A stretch of DNA of 64,000 nt from Maribacter forsetii DSM 18668 (lineage in GTDB: Bacteria > Bacteroidota > Bacteroidia > Flavobacteriales > Flavobacteriaceae). The position numbers were made by a program, and so were the translations under genes. The DNA lies in contig NZ_JQLH01000001.1 of assembly GCF_000744105.1 (NCBI RefSeq), forward strand, positions 186,001 to 250,000, read 5' to 3'. The notes beneath the pieces were generated by a model. That model was not told the origin of the DNA, searched no databases, and worked only from the letters and a program-made list of their open reading frames with translations. Each line of letters begins with the position of its first letter. Position 1 is the stretch's first letter. Positions 21,362-28,137 of the stretch are shown here, piece after piece.

Positions 21362-21733
21362 ATGGGTAAAGTACAATTAGAGAATATAAAAGCATATGCC
21401 CACCACGGGTGTTTGCCTCAAGAAACTAATATTGGTAGTGATTATTTGGTCAACGTATCCGTTGACACAAACTTATTGATAGCCTCAGTTTCAGATGAGT
21501 TGAAAGATACTGTTGATTATGTTCATATCAACAGAATTGTAAAGCAAGAGATGGCTACGCCTTCAAAGTTATTAGAGCATGTAGCCAAAAGAATAATCGA
21601 CAGAATTTTTGTTGAACTTCCAACTGTAGATACAGCTTTGGTATCCGTTTCTAAAATCAATCCGCCTATAAACGGTGACGTTGAAAAGGTAACGGTATCA
21701 TTGAATTTACAAAGGGGCCAATCTGTTCAGTAA
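21362..21733 (+). CDS. folB: Dihydroneopterin aldolase
   Basis: 123 residues, the usual length for FolB, which converts 7,8-dihydroneopterin to 6-hydroxymethyl-dihydropterin plus glycolaldehyde in folate synthesis. Family signatures seen are AYAHHGCLPQE near the N-terminus (with the conserved Gly and Glu), the DTVDYVHI segment, KLLEHVAKRI and the SKINPPI segment carrying the conserved Lys. It stands alone between the adhesin pair and tRNA-Cys. The enzyme is cytoplasmic and forms an octamer in characterised homologues. Confidence 0.93.
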   Translation: MGKVQLENIKAYAHHGCLPQETNIGSDYLVNVSVDTNLLIASVSDELKDTVDYVHINRIVKQEMATPSKLLEHVAKRIIDRIFVELPTVDTALVSVSKINPPINGDVEKVTVSLNLQRGQSVQ

Positions 21734-21798
21734 TACATACGACCTTAAATAAATATAATTTCTTAGCTGTTAATGCAGCTTAAATTGGGAATAATGTT

Positions 21799-21806
21799 TA
21801 TTTTTG
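21799..21806 (+). promoter_or_regulatory. -7 promoter element for tRNA-Cys
   Basis: TATTTTTG matches TAnnTTTG and ends 14 bases before the first base of the tRNA, a plausible position for a short 5' leader. Confidence 0.4.
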
Positions 21807-21820
21807 CTCTCGCTAAAAAT

Positions 21821-21891
21821 GGCATCGTGGCCGAGTGGCTAGGCACAGCTCTGCAAAAGCTTGTACAGCGGTTCGAATCCGCTCGATGCCT
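21821..21891 (+). tRNA. tRNA-Cys (GCA)
   Basis: A full cloverleaf is visible: acceptor stem GGCATCG with CGATGCC, D arm with GAGTGGCTAGGC, anticodon loop CTGCAAA (anticodon GCA), and the T arm GCGGTTCGAATCCGC. The discriminator base is T at 21891, as expected for tRNA-Cys, and CCA is encoded at 21892-21894. A -7 box lies just upstream and a terminator just downstream. Confidence 0.97.
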
Positions 21892-21896
21892 CCAAG

Positions 21897-21925
21897 ACCC
21901 TCCTAACAAGGAGGGTTTTTTGTTT
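21897..21925 (+). terminator. Terminator after tRNA-Cys
   Basis: A 7-bp stem ACCCTCC/GGAGGGT (21897-21903 and 21910-21916) with a 6-base loop is followed by TTTTTGTTTT. The T run exists only on the + strand, so it serves the tRNA and not the facing DoxX gene. Confidence 0.85.
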
Positions 21926-21942
21926 TCTATATTTTTTATTGC

Positions 21943-22341
21943 TTAGGCCTGTAGTAGAAATACAAGAAGAATAGTAGGTATAAAATAAACAGCAATGGTT
22001 TTGGCGCCTTCATAGTCTTTCGCAAGTCTTTGCCCAAATAATAGCATAAGCAATGTGATAGCAGATAAAATTGCCCCATACAGTGCGAAACTTGATTTCC
22101 CTGAACTAAAAATCTCATATATACCTACTACACATAGCAAACCTGCAACAACTTCGGTAACTAAAATAATACCCACCAGTAAAGGGACTATATTTTTGAA
22201 AGGAGTTTTAGAGAAGTGTTCTTTTAGCCAAGAGATATTACCGTTCCAATCGGTTATTTTATCAAATCCGCTTTGTAAAAATGTGATGATCAAAAATAGG
22301 AGCAACAAAATTTCTGTGGCATTGATCAATATTGTATTCAT
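21943..22341 (-). CDS. DoxX-like membrane protein
   Basis: 132 residues with four hydrophobic segments (roughly 8-25, 50-72, 84-103 and 112-130). The pattern of a first helix ending in FLQSGFDKITDW and a second with VPLLVGIILVTEVVAGLL is typical of the DoxX family of small inner-membrane proteins, whose biochemical role is poorly defined. It lies 6 bases downstream of the delta' gene on the same strand, so the two probably share a transcript. Confidence 0.8.
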   Translation of the reverse strand: MNTILINATEILLLLFLIITFLQSGFDKITDWNGNISWLKEHFSKTPFKNIVPLLVGIILVTEVVAGLLCVVGIYEIFSSGKSSFALYGAILSAITLLMLLFGQRLAKDYEGAKTIAVYFIPTILLVFLLQA

Positions 22342-22347
22342 AATGAT

Positions 22348-23508
22348 TTATTTAAGTTCAGACTTCTTTCTGTGAAGTAGTCTAGTTAGTTTAATAGAAA
22401 GGTCGGTAAATATGATTTTAGAATTTCCATTTCTTTCCACATGGTAAATAGCATCTTCTAGCTCTTTGGTAATGTCCAAAATATTGTTTTCATGTACAAA
22501 AGGTGCAAATTTCTTTAGTTGAAATCCTTCGGCATGTATTTTTAGATAAGCAAGTTCTTCAGCGCCATAATTGATCATTAAAGCTTGCCTCATCACGGTA
22601 ATGCAATAACTTAGAAAGTTCTTCTGTGTTTCTCTACCGGTTTTTGCAACCTCTTCACTCCACAATAACAATTCATGGATTGCGGCTTTGTTACCTTTTG
22701 CCTTGAATGCGGTTCTTACCCATTGTACAAACCAATTTTCAAACACAAGGTCTTCAGAATCTTTGTTTAAAAGGTCTAGAGCTTTGTTATAATTACCGTT
22801 GGCTTCATGAGCTAATAGCATTGCTTCTGCCTTACTTGCCCCTTTCTCACTTAAAGCCGTGGCTATGGCGTCTTCCGCCAAAGGAGGAAAATGAACTATT
22901 TGGCATCTAGATTTTATAGTCTGTATAATTTGCTCTTCGTCTTCACACAATAGTAAGAAGATGGTTTTGTTTGGTGGTTCTTCAATCAGTTTTAATAATT
23001 TGTTAGAAGCTGCAGTGTTCATCTTTTCAGCCATCCAAATAAGCATCACCTTATATCCGCCTTCATAAGATTTTAAGGATAATTTTTTTACGATATCCTG
23101 TGCTTCATCAACACCAATTTGACCTTGTTTCTTTTCAATTTCAATATGGCGATACCAATCGAACAGATTTCCATAGGGCTGTTCCGTAATAAACTCTCGC
23201 CACTCTTTCATGTAATGGTTGCTAACGGCGTGAGATTTCACCTTATCAGAATTAGAAACAGGAAATGCAAAATGAACATCTGGGTGGGCATACGACTTGA
23301 ACTTTAAATTACAAGCTTCATTGCCACCACTGTTATCTCCGTTAGTGTTTTGACAGATAATATATTGAGCATAAGCCAATGCCATAGGCAGAAGCCCACA
23401 GCCTTCTGGACCAACAAATAACTGGGCATGTGGTATTCTACCTGCATCTGCACTAGAGGACAAATGCTTTTTAATATGTGAAAGTCCTAAAATTTCATTG
23501 AATAACAT
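22348..23508 (-). CDS. holB: DNA polymerase III subunit delta'
   Basis: 386 residues resembling the AAA+ clamp-loader delta' subunit, which helps load the sliding clamp at the replication fork. The N-terminus has the delta'/gamma signature LGLSHIKKHL...GRIPHAQLFVGPEGCG; the P-loop is degenerate (no GKT/S), as expected for a subunit that does not hydrolyse ATP. The sensor region reads MNTAASNKLLKLIEEPPNKTIFLLL, with the trimmed motif KLIEEPP being characteristic, and it is followed by IKSRCQ. The zinc-binding cysteines of other clamp-loader subunits are only partly present. A -7 box ends only 5 bases upstream of the ATG, so the transcript may be leaderless. Confidence 0.9.
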   Translation of the reverse strand: MLFNEILGLSHIKKHLSSSADAGRIPHAQLFVGPEGCGLLPMALAYAQYIICQNTNGDNSGGNEACNLKFKSYAHPDVHFAFPVSNSDKVKSHAVSNHYMKEWREFITEQPYGNLFDWYRHIEIEKKQGQIGVDEAQDIVKKLSLKSYEGGYKVMLIWMAEKMNTAASNKLLKLIEEPPNKTIFLLLCEDEEQIIQTIKSRCQIVHFPPLAEDAIATALSEKGASKAEAMLLAHEANGNYNKALDLLNKDSEDLVFENWFVQWVRTAFKAKGNKAAIHELLLWSEEVAKTGRETQKNFLSYCITVMRQALMINYGAEELAYLKIHAEGFQLKKFAPFVHENNILDITKELEDAIYHVERNGNSKIIFTDLSIKLTRLLHRKKSELK

Positions 23509-23513
23509 AGATT

Positions 23514-23521
23514 CAAATATA
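23514..23521 (-). promoter_or_regulatory. -7 promoter element for holB, very close to the start codon
   Basis: Read on the - strand this is TATATTTG, an exact match to TAnnTTTG. Only five bases separate it from the holB ATG at 23508, so transcription would begin at or next to the start codon. Confidence 0.45.
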
Positions 23522-23601
23522 GTTGTTTAAAGCACAACAAATTTAATGGTATTGGGTGTAAATTATCCTAAATAGCACTTTATCACAAGCCATTTAATCT
23601 T

Positions 23602-23609
23602 TACATTTG
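23602..23609 (+). promoter_or_regulatory. -7 promoter element for pgk
   Basis: TACATTTG matches TAnnTTTG exactly and lies 24 bases before the pgk ATG. The -33 region is not clear. Confidence 0.45.
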
Positions 23610-23633
23610 TTACCTAACAAAAGGTAATATCAC

Positions 23634-24824
23634 ATGAAAGTATTGAATGACTTTAATTTTGAAGATAAAAAGGCGTTAATTAGAGTGGACTTCAATGTTC
23701 CATTAAATGACCAATTTGAAGTAACTGATAACACTAGAATTCAGGCAGCTAAGCCAACAATTATAAAAGTGTTGGAAGACGGCGGTAGTGCTGTGTTAAT
23801 GAGTCATTTGGGAAGACCAAAAGGGGAACGCAATCCAGATTTGTCTTTAAGTCATATCGTAGATGCTGTTTCTGATGTTATTGGTGTAGCTGTAAAGTTT
23901 GTTGCAGATTGTGTTGGTGAAGAAGCCGAAAAAGCTGTTGCGGAATTAAAAAGTGGAGAGGTACTTTTATTGGAGAACCTTAGATTTCATAGCGAAGAAG
24001 AAAAAGGATACGAAGCTTTTGCTGAGCAACTTTCTAAATTAGGGGATATATATGTTAATGATGCTTTTGGTACGGCTCACCGTGCACATGCATCAACTAC
24101 AGTAATAGCTAAATTTTTTCCGGAAGCTAAATGTTTTGGATATTTATTGGCGAAAGAAATAGAAGCAATCGATAAAGTGATGGCTACTGGTGAAAAACCT
24201 GTTTTGGCAATTCTTGGCGGGGCAAAGGTTTCTTCTAAGATTACGATTATTGAAAACATACTTGATAAGATAGATGATCTTATCATTGGTGGAGGTATGA
24301 CTTATACCTTTATTAAGGCTCAGGGAGGTAAAATAGGAGATTCTATTTGTGAAGACGATAAAATGGAACTTGCTATGGAGATTCTTGAACAGGCTAAACA
24401 GAAGAATGTAAACGTTCATATACCTGTAGACGTAATTGCTGCGGATGCTTTTGATGCAAATGCAAAAACCCAAGTGGTAGATGTAGATAAAATACCAGAT
24501 GGTTGGCAAGGATTAGATGCCGGACCTGATACGTTACAAAACTTCAAAAAAGTGATTCTAGCCTCTAAAACAATTCTTTGGAACGGACCAATTGGTGTTT
24601 TTGAAATGGAGAAATTTGCTGCCGGGACCATAGCTGTTGGTGATTATATTGCCGAAGCTACCAAAGAAGGTGCATTTTCTTTAGTTGGTGGTGGAGATTC
24701 AGTTGCCGCAGTGAAACAATTTGGCTTTGAAAACAAAGTTAGTTATGTATCAACAGGCGGAGGTGCAATGTTAGAAAGTTTAGAAGGTAAAACATTACCT
24801 GGGATCGCTGCTATATTAGACTAG
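23634..24824 (+). CDS. pgk: Phosphoglycerate kinase
   Basis: 396 residues, the usual bacterial length. It transfers phosphate between 1,3-bisphosphoglycerate and ADP in glycolysis, in the cytoplasm. Signatures seen are RVDFNVPLND at residues 17-26, the SHLGRPKG loop, LLLENLRFH, AHRAHAST, LGGAKVSSKI, WNGPIGVFE near the hinge, and the nucleotide-site GGGDSVAAV near the C-terminus. It has its own promoter-like box and is transcribed away from holB. Confidence 0.98.
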   Translation: MKVLNDFNFEDKKALIRVDFNVPLNDQFEVTDNTRIQAAKPTIIKVLEDGGSAVLMSHLGRPKGERNPDLSLSHIVDAVSDVIGVAVKFVADCVGEEAEKAVAELKSGEVLLLENLRFHSEEEKGYEAFAEQLSKLGDIYVNDAFGTAHRAHASTTVIAKFFPEAKCFGYLLAKEIEAIDKVMATGEKPVLAILGGAKVSSKITIIENILDKIDDLIIGGGMTYTFIKAQGGKIGDSICEDDKMELAMEILEQAKQKNVNVHIPVDVIAADAFDANAKTQVVDVDKIPDGWQGLDAGPDTLQNFKKVILASKTILWNGPIGVFEMEKFAAGTIAVGDYIAEATKEGAFSLVGGGDSVAAVKQFGFENKVSYVSTGGGAMLESLEGKTLPGIAAILD

Positions 24825-24944
24825 TAAAGGGGTTATCGATAAACGGCATATAACGAAAATTTGTGCATTTTAAGAGAAATTATTTTATTCTCATTAAAAA
24901 ATGTACGATTTTCGTTTGTTCCGTTAACATATTTTCACCCCATT

Positions 24945-26576
24945 ATGAAAAAATTAGCCTATAACTGTTTTTATATTTTAGGATTAAGCTTAGTTCCCAT
25001 TGTAGGATTGGCACAACAACAGGAAACAGTCACAACTGTTTCAGACTCTTTGACCACTACTACAATAGTCGTAAGTGATTCATTAAAAAATGCAGCTCCG
25101 TTAGGTCAATTGAATATCGTACAAAGCTCTCAAACAGAAGATTTAACGCTATTTAAACCAACAGAATCCTCTTCTTATGATCTTCAGGATAACGCGCTGG
25201 CAGCCAAGTTTGATAGTCTTTGGATGAAAGAATTGGTTGAGGCGGCACCTCTTTACAATGAAATGTACGAGGAAATCTTAGTTGAGCCCGATACAGCCTC
25301 TACTTTCGTTTTAGATTTGCCTACAGATACATTGAAGATGCGTTTGGCAAGATTAAACGCAAAAACACCTTTTAACGTTGAATACAATAAGTCTTTAGAA
25401 AGTGTTATCAAATCATTTTTGACCAGAAAAAGGGGGTTAATGGAGCGCATGCTTACCATTAGCCAATTTTACTTTCCTTTATTTGAACAAGAATTTGACA
25501 ATAAGAATATTCCGTTAGAAATGAAATATTTGTCTATTGTTGAATCTGCATTAAATCCTAAAGCACGTTCAAGAGTGGGGGCAACAGGTCTTTGGCAGTT
25601 TATGTACGGTACGGGTAAAGAAATGAAATTGAATATCAATAGTTATGTAGATGAGCGTAGCGACCCTATAAAATCTACAGCTGCAGCTGCTAACTATCTA
25701 AACAGATTACATAGAATATATGATGATTGGGATTTGGCTTTAGCCGCGTATAATTCTGGTCCAGGTAATGTAAACAAGGCTATACGCAGAAGTGGCGGGC
25801 AGCGTAATTACTGGAATATTAGAAGAAACCTACCAAGGGAAACTGCGGGTTACGTTCCGGCTTTTCAAGCAACCATGTATATTTTTGAATATGCAGAAGA
25901 ACATGGTCTAAAAACTAAAATAGCAGATCGCGCTTATTTTGAAACAGATACCATTCATGTAAAAAGCCTAATTACATTTGACCAAATTTCTGAATTGGCA
26001 GCTATTGACAAAGAAGAATTAAAGGTGCTTAACCCTCATTATAAATTAGACGTTATTCCTTTTATAGAAGGAAAACCTAATGCACTAAGATTACCAGTTC
26101 ATAAAATGGGAAAATTTGTAGCTAATGAAAAGGCTATTTATGCCCACGTTGAAAAAGAATTAAAAGAAAAAGAAGGTCTTGTAGCTGAAATAGAAAAGCA
26201 AGCAGAGGCTAATAGTATTCGTTATAGAGTAAGGGATGGTGATTTTCTTGGTAAAATTGCGGAACGTTACGGAGTACGTGTAAGCCAGCTAAAGCAATGG
26301 AACGGATTACGAAGTAATAATTTGCGTATAGGACAACGTTTAACTATTTACCCAAGAAAGAATGCTAGTTCCTCTGTAAAACCTAAGGAAACCCCTTCTA
26401 GAACTACGGTTGCCAGTAATTCTAAAACTCATGAGGTAAGAAGTGGAGACTCTTTATGGACCATTTCTAGAAAATATCCTGGTGTAACTATTGAAAATTT
26501 ACGAAAGTGGAACGGTATTAGTGGTAATAATTTAAAGCTAGGCACAAAACTTAAATTGTGCGACTGTTCATCGTAA
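24945..26576 (+). CDS. Membrane-bound lytic transglycosylase with two LysM domains (MltD-like)
   Basis: 543 residues from the ATG at 24945, where a signal peptide begins (MKKLAYNCFYILGLSLVPIVGLAQ). The SLT (goose-lysozyme-like) domain covers about residues 185-320: the catalytic Glu is near residue 200 in SIVESALNPKARS, followed by GATGLWQFM and AYNSGPGNVN. Two LysM peptidoglycan-binding modules follow at about 425-471 and 495-541, each with a GD-x-L/I pattern and a WNG motif. It cleaves peptidoglycan glycan strands in the periplasm. A longer frame from a TTG at 24861 would bury the signal peptide and is unlikely. The DUF4837 gene follows after 12 bases. Confidence 0.92.
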   Translation: MKKLAYNCFYILGLSLVPIVGLAQQQETVTTVSDSLTTTTIVVSDSLKNAAPLGQLNIVQSSQTEDLTLFKPTESSSYDLQDNALAAKFDSLWMKELVEAAPLYNEMYEEILVEPDTASTFVLDLPTDTLKMRLARLNAKTPFNVEYNKSLESVIKSFLTRKRGLMERMLTISQFYFPLFEQEFDNKNIPLEMKYLSIVESALNPKARSRVGATGLWQFMYGTGKEMKLNINSYVDERSDPIKSTAAAANYLNRLHRIYDDWDLALAAYNSGPGNVNKAIRRSGGQRNYWNIRRNLPRETAGYVPAFQATMYIFEYAEEHGLKTKIADRAYFETDTIHVKSLITFDQISELAAIDKEELKVLNPHYKLDVIPFIEGKPNALRLPVHKMGKFVANEKAIYAHVEKELKEKEGLVAEIEKQAEANSIRYRVRDGDFLGKIAERYGVRVSQLKQWNGLRSNNLRIGQRLTIYPRKNASSSVKPKETPSRTTVASNSKTHEVRSGDSLWTISRKYPGVTIENLRKWNGISGNNLKLGTKLKLCDCSS

Positions 26577-26588
26577 ATTAAAACACCA

Positions 26589-27593
26589 ATGAAAAAAAGA
26601 ATTTTACTTTGTTTTATGGCAATTTTGGGATTGTCAATTGCCTGTAAAGAAGAGGGCAAAGCAGATTACTTACCAGAATCTGTAGGCGCTATGAATACCT
26701 TAACAGTGGTTATTGATAACGACCTTTGGAATAGTAGTGTAGGTGATGCTATTCGTGAAAATTATACAGCTGCTGCTCAAGGTCTTACCTGGGATGAAGC
26801 TCTTTTTAGCGTAACACAAATACCACAACAGATTTTTTCCGGTGCCATACGCAATACCAGTTCTATATTGTATGTTATGGAAGATACCCTAAATGTAGCG
26901 CACATGAAATCTAACATGTATGCCAAGCCACAGAAAGTAGGTGTCATCAAAGGATTGAATAAAGAAGAGTTAATAGCAAATATCCATAAAACCGCACCAG
27001 AGTTTATTGCCGATTTTAAAGCATTGGAAATTAGTAAGGCACAAAAGCGTTTTGAGAAGTCTTTGAATAAAGAAAAGGCGCTAGAGGACAAGTTTGATAT
27101 TTCAATGAAAATACCTTCTATTTATAGAGTGGGTAGAGAAGAAGATAACTTTGTATGGATCGATCGTCAAATTCAGAAGGGAAACATGAATATTATCGCA
27201 TACACAATGCCATGGGATAGTTTTCAGAACGATTCTACTTTTGTACAGGATATTATAAAGATGCGTGATTCTATTGGCGGACTTTATATTGGTGGTGAAG
27301 ATATACCTGGCAAGCAAAATCATATGATTACAGAAAAAGCATTTTCTCCATATGTCTTCCCTGCTGAGGTTTCAAGTAAAAAAGCAGCTGAGGTAAGGGG
27401 AATCTGGGAAATGTCGGCTTACCCTATGGCAGGTCCGTTTTTGACCTATATTATTAGCGATAAAGAGAATAATCGTAAGTTGGTTCTTGAAGGTTTTGTT
27501 TTTGCTCCGGCAACCAAAAAGAGAGATTACATGTTTGAATTGGAAGCAATCATGAAATCTGTGCAATTCGATATAAAAGAATCAAGTAAATAA
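26589..27593 (+). CDS. DUF4837 family lipoprotein
   Basis: 334 residues opening with a lipoprotein signal (MKKRILLCFMAILGLSIAC, lipobox LSIAC, Cys at 19). The rest matches my memory of DUF4837, a Bacteroidota family of unknown function: the DYLPESVGAMNTLTVVIDN start, FVWIDRQI, and a C-terminal EGFVFAPATKKRDYMFELEAI. It is probably anchored in the envelope and co-transcribed with the lytic transglycosylase just upstream, which hints at a cell-wall role. A terminator follows. Confidence 0.85.
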   Translation: MKKRILLCFMAILGLSIACKEEGKADYLPESVGAMNTLTVVIDNDLWNSSVGDAIRENYTAAAQGLTWDEALFSVTQIPQQIFSGAIRNTSSILYVMEDTLNVAHMKSNMYAKPQKVGVIKGLNKEELIANIHKTAPEFIADFKALEISKAQKRFEKSLNKEKALEDKFDISMKIPSIYRVGREEDNFVWIDRQIQKGNMNIIAYTMPWDSFQNDSTFVQDIIKMRDSIGGLYIGGEDIPGKQNHMITEKAFSPYVFPAEVSSKKAAEVRGIWEMSAYPMAGPFLTYIISDKENNRKLVLEGFVFAPATKKRDYMFELEAIMKSVQFDIKESSK

Positions 27594-27619
27594 ACGGATA
27601 CCTATAATTTTAGAAAGTA

Positions 27620-27650
27620 AAAGGCTCAGGAATTTCCTGAGCCTTTTTTA
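27620..27650 (+). terminator. Terminator after the mltD-like/DUF4837 operon
   Basis: A perfect 12-bp stem AAAGGCTCAGGA/TCCTGAGCCTTT (27620-27631 and 27635-27646) with a 3-base loop is followed by TTTA. It begins 26 bases after the DUF4837 stop. Confidence 0.9.
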
Positions 27651-27697
27651 TAAGTATTCGTCACGCTTTTAGAACTAATTCGTTAATTAGCATATAT

Positions 27698-27874
27698 CTA
27701 TAGATTACTGAAAGAAAACCCAGTAGATACTCTAAATATTAATGCATAAGCGGCGTATGCAATCAATATAAAACACAACCATGAGAATATTTTAAAGTAA
27801 TGCTCCAAAATGAAACTTTTCCAGTTTCTAAAGGCTTCAATGTATATTTCTTTTACTAGAGTAATTTTTTCCAT
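27698..27874 (-). CDS. Small single-pass membrane protein, 58 residues
   Basis: A frame of 59 codons on the - strand, from ATG at 27874 to TAG at 27698. The peptide has a charged amphipathic start (MEKITLVKEIYIEAFRNWK), then ILEHYFKIFSW, one hydrophobic helix (LCFILIAYAAYALIFRV) and the end STGFSFSNL. The order of these parts resembles short proteins I remember from many Flavobacteriia, perhaps those grouped as DUF6747; that name is from memory only. It lies in a spacer between two terminators and is read toward the DUF4837 terminator. Function unknown. Confidence 0.6.
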   Translation of the reverse strand: MEKITLVKEIYIEAFRNWKSFILEHYFKIFSWLCFILIAYAAYALIFRVSTGFSFSNL

Positions 27875-28090
27875 ATTCTATAATTTAGGGTGAAACTTTG
27901 GGTAAAGGTGTTCAATCTTAATGCCTTTATTGAAAAGTTTAGGTAAAAAACCCAATTACTCTATAAACTGTAAAAGGTTTAAATACACACCTTTTAAGTG
28001 TAAAAAATGATAGATTAACCGCATGATTAAATTTTTGTGGTTAGTCGGTAAAAAGAAGCTGGTTCAACTCATAGTGAATGTATTATAAAA
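27875..28090. other. Spacer without recognised features
   Basis: About 215 AT-rich bases lie between the small membrane-protein gene and the terminator of the OmpA-family gene. No frame, hairpin with T run or clean promoter box could be supported, although a promoter for the small gene is expected here. Confidence 0.4.
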
Positions 28091-28091
28091 C

Positions 28092-28122
28092 AAAAGACCC
28101 GCAATTTAGCGGGTCTTTTTAT
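28092..28122 (-). terminator. Terminator after the OmpA-family gene (bidirectional form)
   Basis: An 11-bp stem AAAAGACCCGC/GCGGGTCTTTT (28092-28102 and 28109-28119) with a 6-base loop and T runs on both strands. It lies 16 bases beyond the stop of the OmpA-family gene at 28138. Confidence 0.85.
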
Positions 28123-28137
28123 AGTTGTTAATTAAAT

